Positions 23,561 to 34,721 of a stretch of 64,000 nt of DNA are shown here, piece after piece (positions within the stretch are counted from its first letter, which is position 1; every line of letters starts with the position of its first letter). The notes under the pieces were generated by a model. The model worked only from the letters and a program-made list of their open reading frames with translations. It searched no databases and was not told where the DNA came from. This DNA is from Lumbricus terrestris (taxonomy: Eukaryota; Annelida; Clitellata; Crassiclitellata; Lumbricidae). A program made the translations under genes and the position numbers. The stretch is from the NCBI GenBank assembly GCA_949752735.1, contig OX457043.1:2094367-2158366 (forward strand), given 5' to 3'.

Positions 23561-24566
23561 GGGAATGTAATCCCGGGATCCCGGAATTCGGGATCCGGGA
23601 ATCCCGGACATTTTAAATCCCGTAATCCTGGGATTGACAAGCTCGGAATCCCGTTTTTTGGGATTGCAAAAGTCGGATTTTTCTTTGAATTACTTCAGCA
23701 TTTTGCAATAATTCCTTGGTCAGTAGACGCCAAAACGACAGATAAGCAGACACCATAGTGAAGGTAAGCTGGCGGCCAGCAGAAAACCCAGAGGGGTGAC
23801 TAGAGGTAGACGTTTCTCAGTGATCAAACAGCGGATTTGGGTTTGCTCCTTCCCATTACTTGCTTGGTTCGTGTGTATATAGCTGGCCGACTAGGCCTGC
23901 GACGTCACAGCGCCTAACTCCGATTCACACGTGTTGATGACACCCCACCCCTATAATTGCGCCGACCTGTGTTCTGGACAGCATACAAATGCGCTCTTGC
24001 TGCCTTAATATCAGAGGACTGCAGGTAGGCTAGCCTGCAAGATCAGTCATTCACAGGTGAATCTTGGCTAGCCTGCTACCTGTTGTGTTCCTCTCGGAGT
24101 GGTCAGTCGGTGCACTGGTCACCTCGTATCGTCTGCCCTAATTCCGGGTCACCGTTATGCAGACTAAATTATTACCCTATTCAGAGTGATCGCAACTTAA
24201 GCCCAGTTAACGACGGGGATTCTTAAATGACCTCAACTCACGGCAATCTAGATCAAAGGAGAGACACGGGAGGGCGGGGGAGGAGAGAGGTCTAACTTGG
24301 TTGTTCAGTGAGGATACAAGCCACTGGTAGTAGGCCTATCACCGTCAAGTTTCAAACAAGCCCCGCTGCTGCTAGGGACCACCGGCAAACGCCCTTGCCG
24401 TGATCGAGTCATAATTGATCTCGATTGAAGTAGCGAAGACAAACAGTAAGCTTTACTGTATTTGACCTACTACTACTCCCGCAAATACAGCTTTACTGTA
24501 TTTGACCTACTACTATACTAAGCCCAATAAAAATTTTTAATTGCAGTTATAAGTCAATCCCGGGAT
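23561..24566. other. Gene-free stretch with GGGATCCCGG motif and 27-bp repeat
   Basis: Around 23570-23650 overlapping palindromes of the form AATCCCGGGATCCCGG occur. This resembles the terminus of some DNA transposons, but no matching far end was found. A 27-bp direct repeat (AGCTTTACTGTATTTGACC...) lies at 24449-24475 and 24489-24515. No gene is supported. Confidence 0.5.
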
Positions 24567-24599
24567 GCGCGAATACAAAATGGAATACAGCGAAGACCA
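24567..24599 (+). repeat. Left 33-bp terminal inverted repeat of the MULE
   Basis: Exact inverse of 46528-46560, oriented with the subterminal sequence to its right. Confidence 0.85.
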
Positions 24600-25175
24600 G
24601 GGCGGAGCTTCACATGTAAATGACGATTACATGTCAGCTTGATCAATAATAATTTGCGCTCATTTGTATTTTAACAAGCCTTAACGCAATAAATGGTCCT
24701 GTAATTTACCAATAAAACCGGCTCATTTAGTATAAATCGTAAATTTATTAAGCATTTTATAGATAATTATGCGAATCGCACATGAGAAATGCAAAGTTCG
24801 GAACTAAAGGATTTTTTTTAACATTTAATCAAAATTTGTTTCCAATCGACGATTTGCGGTTTGCGATCTCGGATTTTCCGGGTTGTTATAGCGCTTTAAT
24901 TTATTCCTGTAAATTTTCCAAAATGCCACGAATTGCCGCAATTTTCGGGCAATTTCTCCACGTGAATTTACTGCCATTATTTAAAAAAATTCTACCGTGA
25001 AAATTAAAACTTTTTCGCGAATTTCGTCTCTAATACACAGGGACGTCATTTGGGGGGAGGGGGCATTTGCGCCCGCCTGAATTTGACCGATTGTGCTTAC
25101 ACATGACATATTTTTGCAACGCCACACATTGTTCAAAATACCAAAAAGCCTGTGTTCATAGGCAACAGATATCGG

Positions 25176-25178
<3 letters not shown>

Positions 25179-25245
<67 letters not shown>
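25179..25245. repeat. (TA)n microsatellite
   Basis: About 33 uninterrupted TA units. Confidence 0.98.
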
Positions 25246-25249
<4 letters not shown>

Positions 25250-25351
25250 GCAACAGGGAATGAGCTCTGGCTGATATTCGAAAGCCGTAGTTTATTCCCG
25301 CTATATAAAGAGAAGACCTTGTCCCAGGTCAGTAAGCTCACCAGATGTGTG

Positions 25352-25700
25352 CATAGGCGGAGACCTGGGCCGAGATTTGGGGGGGCGGAAATTTTCTGAT
25401 GGACGAATGGCTGAGTGCCGCAGGAAAATTTCCATCTTTTTCCGGCAAAAATTTCTGACAACCGGCGAAATCTCGAAAAAAATTCTATTTTCACCGCCCA
25501 AAAAGTTGATGACCTTTTTTTTAGTCATCCGGCCAAATCCCGACGAAATTTTCTGTTTTCGCCGTCAAAAAGTTGACCTTTTCCCCCTTCTTTTCTTTTT
25601 TATAGTCTTGACCCTCAACGATTGGGGGGGGACAAATGCATGGGCCGTCCCCCCAACACCTTCGTTGGGGGGACCGTCCCCCCCTAGGTCTCCGCGCATG
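25352..25700. mobile_element. hAT-type MITE, CATAGGCGGAGACCT family, copy 1
   Basis: Starts CATAGGCGGAGACCT and ends AGGTCTCCGCGCATG, inverted repeats. Perfect 8-bp target duplication GATGTGTG at 25344-25351 and 25701-25708. Inside are AAAATTTTCTGTTTTCGCCG and TTGATGACCTTTTTTT motifs, shared with the copy at 45669-46077. Confidence 0.92.
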
Positions 25701-25708
25701 GATGTGTG

Positions 25709-26608
25709 GGTCCTGTGACTGCATGTTTACTTCATGTATATTAAACATTTCTTTGAGTCATATCTTTTCCAGGTTGATATAATCACTCATGACTATCTGC
25801 TTGCTCTCCCAACTCCTCAAGTTCTTTATGTTGAAGTAGCCTATGCCTTTGGATATCGCTTTACATATCACCAGCCCACCTATGTATTGTAGAGGCTAAT
25901 GGCAGACTACTGGATTTACATTACCCACCACAATGATAAAATCCTAGTAGCATCACTGGAAGTCATCTGTGATCCATTCAGCCGTAATTCAATATAGGCC
26001 TAGCTCTTTTTCAGACAAATCCAAATATCTTATACATGTATCAGTGCTTTGGCTTAAATTAAACAACTGACGTCCAACAAGCCATTGACAACAAGCCACT
26101 TCAATGATCCCATAGATAATAAGTCATTAGTCCAAAAATAATTATTACATGCCTAGTGCATGCATGCAATATTGCTTTGTGAATTGTTATTAATGACAAA
26201 TGAAATAAGTTTGTTTGAATTTCCACAGTGCAATAGCAGACAGACCGCAAGCAACGAAAGGCTGAAGATTACATCCCGAATAAGATCTTACCACGGATAG
26301 CAAGGTCATTCTACATAGAAGGGCCTACAATGGCAAAGGCGCTGTGTTGGCCATGGCAGTCCTTACCCCAGGAAGCCAGTGAAGAACATCAGTCAAGTGG
26401 GTAGAAATGTGGGAGTAGCCAGGTTAACAGTTAAGCGTAAACAACACAAGTATCTGAACTGTAGTCTTTTATATTCATGAAATAAAACAGTAAATTAAAC
26501 ACATCACCCAAAACATTTTCATCAGAAGCATGTAAAAGGGGTCAAACAAGAAGCCATAAATTTGAAGTTACTCTTGCTCCTATTTTATTGTCATTGATCT
26601 GCTTTAGA
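25709..26608. other. MULE interior left of the gypsy insertion; no gene recognised
   Basis: No coding region could be supported. This sequence lies downstream of the MULE transposase gene once the gypsy element is removed. Confidence 0.4.
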
Positions 26609-26612
26609 GAAG

Positions 26613-28973
26613 TGTAGCGATTGTATAACTACGCTACAGGTTTCGGGTCGCTAATATTATTTTATTTAATTTTTGATCGATTATGGGGTTTCAGGGATCT
26701 GATATATTTGTTTTATTTCTGTATTTTTGAGCTGCCTTGTGTGACCTATATTTTAATGTTGATTTGCGCTTGACACGGGTCACAGCGACCGCTGACGTAG
26801 GCAGCAGTCGTTGCTGTTCCATTAATTGGTATATGTTCACACGCTCTCAGCGATCGTCGGTCGCTGTCTTCAAAGGCCGTGCCGCTTGCAGTCGATGAGG
26901 GTAATTAAACTTTCGCACGCTCTCTGAGGTGGTCTGATGATCAGAGTGAGCGAGGAATACAGCCAGCCAGACAAGCACAGGCAGGGACACGGATTGAGAA
27001 GGAAACACTGTAGGCGTGTGTGTTAAAATAGCAGCGTTTTCACAGGGTTAAACTGGTGCATTTGGTGCCTACGTGATCAGCGGCAGATGGCGCTTTTCAG
27101 ACGGAGAGATAGAAGGAGAAAGACAGTGAGCTACAGACAGACGCGGAGATACACAGGAGAGGACGCACGTGGCAGCTGATTCTTGCCGCCTTGAGACAGC
27201 TGCACAGCTGCTGGTTCGGCGCGCTCGGCTCTTCAGCTGCGCATGCGTAGTAGAGGGACGCTCTCCTTGTCAGGCAGTAATAAAAGAGCAGCGCAACGCT
27301 GAGAGGCTCAGTTGCGCATAGGATCTCAGGGCGGTCGGATGTATAGTGAGTTGCGCACAGGATCTCAGGGCGGTCGGATGTATTGCGGCGGTTGGTAGTT
27401 TTAGGCTCGATCAAGTTGGTGAAGCATGGCCAGGATAAGCGCCTGCTTGCACTAGTTGCGCATACACGGATTCTGTCGGCGATTCATTCTCTCTCGACAT
27501 GGAGTCGATTAAATAAAAGAGTTTGTTTGTTGCGAGAAATACATCAGCGTCGCTGCAAGTTTTGTCTTCGCTCTCGCTTCGGATATATTCCTGGATTACT
27601 AATTCAAGGCCTCTCTTCGCCCTGTCACACGGAGTGATTTATCGTGGGCTTCGAATCGTCAGCGCTCGGCTCTCGTTCTCTGAAATTGTGTTGCGAAGCG
27701 GTTGTTCGTATGGTTGCCTAAGGGCGTCTTTCTCAAACGGCTTGGATAAATAGCCGAAATTGTTGTTCATTGCGAGAAATCAGCATCGGATTTAGCTGAT
27801 CTTTTCGGGCGTTTCAAACTCGACGCCTTTCTGTGTGTTTCGTCGCATCTCTTGGATATCGTCTTCGTCGCTGTTCTTCGCACACGATCGGCTTTGTCCC
27901 TTGTCTTCGGACATAAGGTACGCTTTATTGGGGAATTAATACGATCGGTTATTAAGACATTTTGGGCTGAACTGAAATTGGCTGTGGGACTTGAGAGTCA
28001 ATCGGGATTTAATTCAGGCATACTCCGGTTGATAGGTGTTTGCATTGAATTGTTGCATTTGATTTTCATTGAATGTCTTTACAAAGGATAGGAACTGATA
28101 ATTGAACTTACTGACTTTTATGTTTGATTGCTTTGAATGTGACGGATGTGGATTGAATGCTTGATTTGTTAATAAGAATAACTACTTCGTTCACTGCTAG
28201 CGATATTGACTGTGAGCTATAAAGATAGGAGTCATTTCTATAGCGCTATGGAGGAGTCTAGGCCAGTCACCCCTGCTCAGCCTTCACGGCCCCCTTCCTC
28301 GATGGAGATATTGCTCGAAGCAATACAGACTAATGCTAAGTCGACTCATGAAGCAATACAAACCAATGCTAAGAGTACTCATGAGGCGATGTCTTTTATG
28401 CAGTCGTCAATTGAAACTAATGCCAGGGACACGCAAGAGGCGATTTCCACGGTAGAATTTAATGTCCTGGCAGTGCAATCAAATGTAAGAGAGGAAATCT
28501 CTTCTGTAAAATCTTATGTCAGAGATACGCAGGATGCAATCACCTCAGAGCAATTAAATGTCAGGGAAGCGCTGACGGAAGTTGTATCACGATTGGAAAG
28601 GCTAGAGGCATCGCCGGTACCCAAGCCTGCTGTGGATTTGAACCCTGGTTACCTCACCGCTATTACCACTGCGGACGCGCCATACCACTCGACCATCGGC
28701 CTGGAGGAAACTTTGGGTGCTAGGCCTAAAGATTTCACGCAACCTGGTATATTGCGAAGAAGTGATAGATTGGCTAGTAGGCCGCCAATTTCATATAGGG
28801 AGTACGGTAGTCGAAAAGACTGGCCGCCTTTCCTGGGTTGGGATTCGAACCCAGAAGTCACTTCCTCCTGTCCTCCCTCTATCTCTAGAGCTTGTCCACA
28901 GCAGCACGCGGTCCCATCAGGCGAGGATCCGGAAGTGGCGACTCCGGGGATGCCGATAGGGGCGGGCGTTACA
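26613..28973 (+). repeat. 5' LTR of the 13.2-kb gypsy element
   Basis: A 2361-bp LTR, long for the family. An AATAAA (about 27514) suggests the polyadenylation region, which would put the following ~1.4 kb, including the gag start at 28248, in R/U5. Its last codon-sized triplet ACA is codon 242 of the gag-pol frame. The internal AGGATCTCAGGGCGGTCGGATGTAT is duplicated in tandem (about 27320 and 27359). Confidence 0.9.
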
Positions 28974-31900
28974 ATTGGTCCCAGCCAGTGGGGTCAAATT
29001 AGTTCTAGAGATTTTGGTGATGATAGGTTAGAAGAGGAAACTGACTATGCTAGAACAGGCGAAATGGCAATGTCTTTTGAAAGAAGGAAGGAAAGGGAAT
29101 TTGCTGATAATGTGGAAATAATGTCTGATGATGGTAGTGTAGACATTGAAATCAGCAAAATAATGGAATTTAGACCTAAAACTGTTAAAATAATTGATAA
29201 CAGAATGCATGCAGCACAGCAACCGGAGTTTAGAAATTTGGATATGAATAAACCGATCGCTAATAAATTGTCACGGGAGGGGGGTGATAAGGTCAACCCA
29301 GCTCCTTTGGCCTCTTCGTCGCTCCCTCACGTCGAGTATCCTCGACCTGATCCGCAATGGAGGCTGCAAGCGCCGCTCGCACACGTCGATCAACAAAGAG
29401 TGGAAATGGCACCGAGTCGGGTCGACTTTACACAACCAGCGTCGGTAATGCCGACCTATCAGTCAATGCCTGACTGCGTCCTCGACGGTCGTGCAACGTC
29501 GACCATGGTTGGTCGAGACTACGCTCGACCCGACCTTCCTCCTGGACCAGCGGCGATGGCAACGGTCGACTGGATGCAACCATACGCTCGTCCCGACCAT
29601 TCCAACATGCCGTGGAGGTATGCTCCGACCTACACTCCGAGCGCTTTCTACGGTAGCAGCGACAACCGGGTTTGGGTTGACCCGCTTCGCTGTCCCGACC
29701 CGTTTCGACCAAGCGACGCCGTCTTTCCTCGGTGGCCAACGGTCGTGGAATCGGCGAGGATGAGTTCGTGCCTCGGCGCGCAAAACTTCGGATTTAGCCG
29801 TGATGCCGAACTACCGCGATGTCAGGCGGTAATGAAGTCGACACCTCTGGAGAGAAATGAAACGACGGCCGATAATAAAGCGACGTCTGCGGTTGGTGAA
29901 ACGAACGCACTGGCGCCTACCTACGTTTCGGTCGGTCCTATCAAAATTGTCCCGACGACCACCGTCGCAACGCAAACGACCGGCGACTGGGAGCTACCGT
30001 CGATCAGTTCAAAGGGAACAGTCAAGGAACTTGAACCGACCGCGTCTGCAACAGCTAAAGAGGGCGAGGTTAAACAGTCATCGACTTCTCCTCCTAAGCC
30101 AACACAATTCCTGAAACTCGGGTCTTTTAGCGGAAAGACGGACGTTGAAACATTCTTACGAAAATTCTCCGTGTGCGCCAGGAATAACAGATGGACGGAC
30201 GAGGAGAGATTGAACCAATTAGTAGTCTCATTGGTTGAACCGGCGACTCATTTGCTGAGCGAGTCGAACGCAGATAGCCTGGACACTTGGACGGCTTTGG
30301 TCCAGCGACTTCGTGAACGATACGGCAACGCTGAACAACAAGCCCTGTTCCAAACGCAGCTAAGCACCAGGAAACAGAAAGTCGACGAGGATATGGGCGT
30401 CCTGGTGGACGACATCCGACGTCTCTCCACGCGAGCCTATCCGGGTTCCTCGACGGCTCACAGCGAAGCAATTGCTGTTCGGGCATTCTTGGATGCCCTG
30501 AGAGATAGAACGCTTGCTCTGAAAATCCGAGAGCGAGAACCGAAATCCCTCGACGAAGCCTACAAGGTAGCGATGCGATTGGACGGCTATCAGAAAGCAG
30601 AGGCCGGCGGCCATGAACAACAAGACCGACGACACGGCCGTGTCAACGCAATTAAAGAACAGGAAGAAGAGTCGAAAGTAAAGGATCTGGAACGGCGGAT
30701 GGAGCAAATGAGGAGACAAGTGGAGCGACTAGAGAAGAAGGAGCGACAACCAGTGTCGGCGCCACAACCCAGATACAACAATCGTGGACCCGGAAGAGGT
30801 CAGAATGAATCAGCTAGAAATGAAGGATCGAACAACAATGGAGGTTATGGACAGGGAGCTCCGCGATGTTACCTGTGTCATCAGTTCGGACATTTTAGGG
30901 CGAACTGTAGGCGTCGACCACGTATGGAGATGGAAACGGAAGCAAGAACTGATGTGCGGCGATGCTATGAGTGTTCAGCAACCGACCACCTGGTGCGCAA
31001 TTGTCCCCAGCGACAAGCAGCCGAAGCAGAAGCCAATGAGGTTCTGAATGGACCGGCAAATGTTTACCATGTACAAGGCAGCACGAATGCGTATTTGGCT
31101 CTGAAGATCCATGGTAAGGACGTGTTGGCCTTGGTAGATACCGGAAGCGAAATGTCACTGGTACCTGCATCCCTGGTGAGACGGAAAAATATGACGGCGT
31201 CGAAACAACTGCTAACCGCGGCAAATGGTACAGCTATAGAGGTACTTGGAGAGACAGTCCTTCGATGTCGTGCAGCCGACTGCAAGTTCGATGTTCCCTG
31301 TTTAGTAACGGCTCAAGTCAGTGAGTTGATTCTTGGACTCGGGTGGTTGACAGAACAACGGGCTCATCTAAGCATTCCGGATAAAACAATAGTACTACAA
31401 GGCCGCTCATTTCCTTTGGTAAGTCAAGACCGGAGGGGAATTTGTCGAAGGATAGCCGCCGCGCAGCACGTGAATGTTCCCGCACTGTCGGAAGTGGACG
31501 TCGAGGTGTATGCCATACTTCCAGACCTGAGACCGACCAAAACTCAATGGGCGACGCCGCCACACGTGTTGGCATCTGGACTCGTAATCGCCGGAACGCT
31601 TCTACCGGAACGGGCGATCGACCTGACAATCAGAGTGTTGAATCCGACCCACAAGATGATTAAATTGTCGAAAGGAATGCAATGTGCCCTGGAAGAAGTG
31701 ACAGTAGCCGGAGCTGACCAGGACAGCAAGCCCGCTGCAGGCTGCGCCATGGTGAGGGAAGACAAGGACCATGTCAACTCACAAGATGCAGAGGTAATTC
31801 TGAGGCCGTTATGGTCGAACATCGCTGAAGACGTTCCCCTTGAGGTACAACAGAGACTACGTGAAATCCTGATGGATCGTCGCGCCGCCTTTTCTCTTGG

Positions 31901-34721
31901 TGAATGGGATCTGGGATTCACCGACATTCTACGACATGAGATCGACACGGGTAGCGAAACACCCGTTCGTCAGCCGCTGCGACGACAACCGCTTTCGCTA
32001 CTCCCTGTCATAGACGAACAAGTGCAGGCTATGTTGGATCAAGGACTGATCGAACCGTCACTATCGCCTTGGGCAAGCAACGTTGTCATGGTCCAGAAAC
32101 GAGACGGGACCCCTCGCTTTTGTGTCGACTATAGAGCGGTGAACGCCAAGACGCGCAAGGACGCCTACCCGCTTCCGCTGATCAGCGAGAGCCTGGACGC
32201 CCTCGGCGAAGCGAAATGGTTCAGTACCTTCGATCTCCGGGCCGGTTATCATCAGTTGGCTGTTCATCCAAGGGATAAACACAAGACTGCCTTCGTCACC
32301 CGACGCGGAAGTTTTCAATTCAAAGTACTTCCGTTCGGGCTCTGCAATTCTCCGGCTTCGTTTGGCCGAATGATGAATCTGGTCATGGCGGGGTTAAACT
32401 TCGAGATCTGTTTAATCTATCTTGACGATATCATCGTCTTCGCCAGCGATCTGGAAACCCATTTGATTCGATTGGAGCAAGTTCTCGTTCGCCTGGAGGG
32501 AGTTAATCTAAAACTGAAGCCATCCAAGTGCAAACTACTACAGAAAAAGGTGTTGTTCCTAGGTCACGTGGTCAGCGAACACGGAGTAACTACAGACCCG
32601 GAAAAGATTCAAGCCGTCCGTGACTGGCCCGCGCCGCGGAAAGTCAAAGATGTTCGAGCATTTCTGGGTTTATGTTCCTACTATCGCAAGTTCGTACCGA
32701 GTTTCGCTCAAATAGCCCGGCCACTGCACCAAATGACTAAGAAGGGATACAAGTTTGACTGGTCTGGTCCATGTGAAAACGCGTTCCAAAAGCTAAAGAA
32801 CTGCTTAACAGAATCCCCCATCTTGGCGCTTCCCAACGATACTGGGATGTACATACTGGATACGGATGCATCCGGGGAGTCCATTGGGGCGGTCTTATCT
32901 CAGATGCAGGAATCGCAAGAAAGGGTCATCTGTTACGGGAGCAGAGTGTGTTCTGTGGCGGAACAAAATTATGACGTGACAAGGAGGGAATTGCTGGCGG
33001 TAATCAACTTTCTCAAAGCGTTCAGACCATATCTTCTTGGACGGAAATTTATCCTACGAACGGACCACTCAGCGCTCCAATGGCTCCGCAAGACACCATT
33101 GCCTATTGGACAGCAGGCACGGTGGCTCTCAGTCATGGAGGAATTTGAATTTGACATACAACATCGGTCCGGTGCCGCGCACCAAAATGCTGATGCGCTG
33201 TCTCGAAGGCCAAACCAAGTCAACGTCATCCAAGAACGACGCCTACCATCTCAGCCTGCCTCGACTGAAATGACGGATTGGGATCCGGTGGTCTTAGCAG
33301 AAGAACAACGGCAAGATCCTGATCTAAACTGGGTCTTGCAACGGTTAATGAAATCGACCGAGATGCCGACCGGAGAAGAGATACGGAGTTGCAGTGCAAT
33401 GACTAAGACGTTGATTCATCAATGGCCTCAGTTATCTGTCAGAAATGGACTACTGCATCGAGCTTGGCTGAACTCTGACGGTGAACCGATTCGCTACCAG
33501 TTAATACCTCCAGTCGGGCGACGAGAAATCATCATTCGAATTGCGCACGAAGGGATGTCCGGAGGGCATCTGGGAGTTCGGCGGACCACGGCGCAAGTAC
33601 GGCAGCGAGCATACTGGCCGGGTTGGAGAGACCAAGTGTACCAGCAACTCAAGAGATGCGACAACTGCGCCCGGTACATCCGAGGAAAGCCACCTCGGCA
33701 AGGACAATTACAGGACATGGCCGTCGGAGAACCAATGGAATGTCTCGGCGTCGATATAACCGGACCACATCCTGTATCCAGTCGTGGATATCGCTATATC
33801 ATGACCGTGATCGATCACTACAGCCGTTGGGCGGAGGCCTACCCTATCCGCAACCAGGAAGCCGCGACCGTAGCCCGGATGTTGATGGACCAGTGGATTC
33901 CTAGATTCGGCTGCCCTAAACAGCTCCTGACCGACCAGGGTCCCTGCTTCGAGGCCGCCTTATTCCGTGACCTATGCCGCCTGATGCAAATTGACAAGAT
34001 TAGGACTTCCCCGTACAAACCGAGCACAAACGGAACAGTCGAACGTCTACACAGAACTTTGAATTCCATGCTCGGTAAAGCTGTCTCTCAAAATCAGAAA
34101 GACTGGGACGTTCATCTGCCGTGGGTGATGGGAGCGTATAGAGCCAGTCAGCATGAGAGTACGGGATTCACCCCAAACAGACTTTTTCTCGGACGGGAAA
34201 CCTGCCTCCCCATCGACCTTGTACTAGGTGACTGCAACCAGAACAATGAACAGCTATCCGTGGACGACTACATACAGAAAAGAACGGACGAGATGCGAGA
34301 CGTGTTCCAGTTAGCTCGGGAATGCATGCAAAAGCAGGCCATTCGCAGAGCTTTCCGGTATGACCTGCGAGTCAGAAAGCCGTCATTTACGAAAGGACAA
34401 TGGGTGTACTATTACTATCCCCGGAAGTACACCCGTATCAAGGATAAATGGGCTAAGTGGTTCTGTGGCCCTTACCGTATCATGGAGCAAGTGAGTCCGG
34501 TCCTGTTCCGGATCCAGAAGTCCGCCAGATCACAAGCGCTGCTTGTGTACGTCGACAAATTGAAGCCGTACCTGGGTGAACCTCCGTCAGGTTGGACCGA
34601 ACCTGACCTACAACCGCAGGAACCGATCGAGTTCCCAGGAACCGAGGACACTAACGACGCCCCTGTGGAACTGTCAAGACCCCGCCGCACCATTACGAGG
34701 CCGGCCCGGTACTGTTCTTAG
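28248..34721 (+). CDS. Gag-Pol polyprotein starting within the 5' LTR
   Basis: Uninterrupted 2157-aa frame. The first ATG is 28248; the open frame extends a little upstream without an ATG. Residues 1-242 lie in the LTR and include coiled-coil-like repeats (EAIQTNAKSTH twice). Residues ~245-600 are low-complexity and proline-rich. A Gag capsid-like region follows (~625-800: GSFSGKTDVETFLRKF, ...YGNAEQQALF). Two CCHC knuckles begin near 874 (CYLCHQFGHFRANC) and 906 (CYECSATDHLVRNC). Then come protease (DTGS ~964), reverse transcriptase (YLDD 1391-1394), RNase H (DTDAS ~1538) and integrase: HHCC ~1767-1807, D ~1836, D ~1896, E ~1932, and a GPY module. The domain order is the usual gypsy one. All key residues are present and no break is seen. 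Gag and Pol are fused, with no frameshift. Confidence 0.93.
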   Translation: MEESRPVTPAQPSRPPSSMEILLEAIQTNAKSTHEAIQTNAKSTHEAMSFMQSSIETNARDTQEAISTVEFNVLAVQSNVREEISSVKSYVRDTQDAITSEQLNVREALTEVVSRLERLEASPVPKPAVDLNPGYLTAITTADAPYHSTIGLEETLGARPKDFTQPGILRRSDRLASRPPISYREYGSRKDWPPFLGWDSNPEVTSSCPPSISRACPQQHAVPSGEDPEVATPGMPIGAGVTIGPSQWGQISSRDFGDDRLEEETDYARTGEMAMSFERRKEREFADNVEIMSDDGSVDIEISKIMEFRPKTVKIIDNRMHAAQQPEFRNLDMNKPIANKLSREGGDKVNPAPLASSSLPHVEYPRPDPQWRLQAPLAHVDQQRVEMAPSRVDFTQPASVMPTYQSMPDCVLDGRATSTMVGRDYARPDLPPGPAAMATVDWMQPYARPDHSNMPWRYAPTYTPSAFYGSSDNRVWVDPLRCPDPFRPSDAVFPRWPTVVESARMSSCLGAQNFGFSRDAELPRCQAVMKSTPLERNETTADNKATSAVGETNALAPTYVSVGPIKIVPTTTVATQTTGDWELPSISSKGTVKELEPTASATAKEGEVKQSSTSPPKPTQFLKLGSFSGKTDVETFLRKFSVCARNNRWTDEERLNQLVVSLVEPATHLLSESNADSLDTWTALVQRLRERYGNAEQQALFQTQLSTRKQKVDEDMGVLVDDIRRLSTRAYPGSSTAHSEAIAVRAFLDALRDRTLALKIREREPKSLDEAYKVAMRLDGYQKAEAGGHEQQDRRHGRVNAIKEQEEESKVKDLERRMEQMRRQVERLEKKERQPVSAPQPRYNNRGPGRGQNESARNEGSNNNGGYGQGAPRCYLCHQFGHFRANCRRRPRMEMETEARTDVRRCYECSATDHLVRNCPQRQAAEAEANEVLNGPANVYHVQGSTNAYLALKIHGKDVLALVDTGSEMSLVPASLVRRKNMTASKQLLTAANGTAIEVLGETVLRCRAADCKFDVPCLVTAQVSELILGLGWLTEQRAHLSIPDKTIVLQGRSFPLVSQDRRGICRRIAAAQHVNVPALSEVDVEVYAILPDLRPTKTQWATPPHVLASGLVIAGTLLPERAIDLTIRVLNPTHKMIKLSKGMQCALEEVTVAGADQDSKPAAGCAMVREDKDHVNSQDAEVILRPLWSNIAEDVPLEVQQRLREILMDRRAAFSLGEWDLGFTDILRHEIDTGSETPVRQPLRRQPLSLLPVIDEQVQAMLDQGLIEPSLSPWASNVVMVQKRDGTPRFCVDYRAVNAKTRKDAYPLPLISESLDALGEAKWFSTFDLRAGYHQLAVHPRDKHKTAFVTRRGSFQFKVLPFGLCNSPASFGRMMNLVMAGLNFEICLIYLDDIIVFASDLETHLIRLEQVLVRLEGVNLKLKPSKCKLLQKKVLFLGHVVSEHGVTTDPEKIQAVRDWPAPRKVKDVRAFLGLCSYYRKFVPSFAQIARPLHQMTKKGYKFDWSGPCENAFQKLKNCLTESPILALPNDTGMYILDTDASGESIGAVLSQMQESQERVICYGSRVCSVAEQNYDVTRRELLAVINFLKAFRPYLLGRKFILRTDHSALQWLRKTPLPIGQQARWLSVMEEFEFDIQHRSGAAHQNADALSRRPNQVNVIQERRLPSQPASTEMTDWDPVVLAEEQRQDPDLNWVLQRLMKSTEMPTGEEIRSCSAMTKTLIHQWPQLSVRNGLLHRAWLNSDGEPIRYQLIPPVGRREIIIRIAHEGMSGGHLGVRRTTAQVRQRAYWPGWRDQVYQQLKRCDNCARYIRGKPPRQGQLQDMAVGEPMECLGVDITGPHPVSSRGYRYIMTVIDHYSRWAEAYPIRNQEAATVARMLMDQWIPRFGCPKQLLTDQGPCFEAALFRDLCRLMQIDKIRTSPYKPSTNGTVERLHRTLNSMLGKAVSQNQKDWDVHLPWVMGAYRASQHESTGFTPNRLFLGRETCLPIDLVLGDCNQNNEQLSVDDYIQKRTDEMRDVFQLARECMQKQAIRRAFRYDLRVRKPSFTKGQWVYYYYPRKYTRIKDKWAKWFCGPYRIMEQVSPVLFRIQKSARSQALLVYVDKLKPYLGEPPSGWTEPDLQPQEPIEFPGTEDTNDAPVELSRPRRTITRPARYCS
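28976..28993 (+). other. Primer-binding site, inside the gag-pol frame
   Basis: TGGTCCCAGCCAGTGGGG begins 2 nt after the LTR end. Its complement ends ...GGCTGGGACCA, the layout of a 7-nt acceptor strand, discriminator A and CCA. The exact tRNA was not identified. The site is translated as part of the polyprotein. Confidence 0.75.

Noticed and set aside
25041..25160. Possible hAT-type left end CAGGGACGTCATTTGGGGGG
   Set aside because: No matching right end or 8-bp duplicate could be found.
28649..34693. Many frames of 60-134 codons antisense or out of frame to gag-pol
   Set aside because: Shadows of the long coding frame in GC-richer sequence; no recognisable domains.
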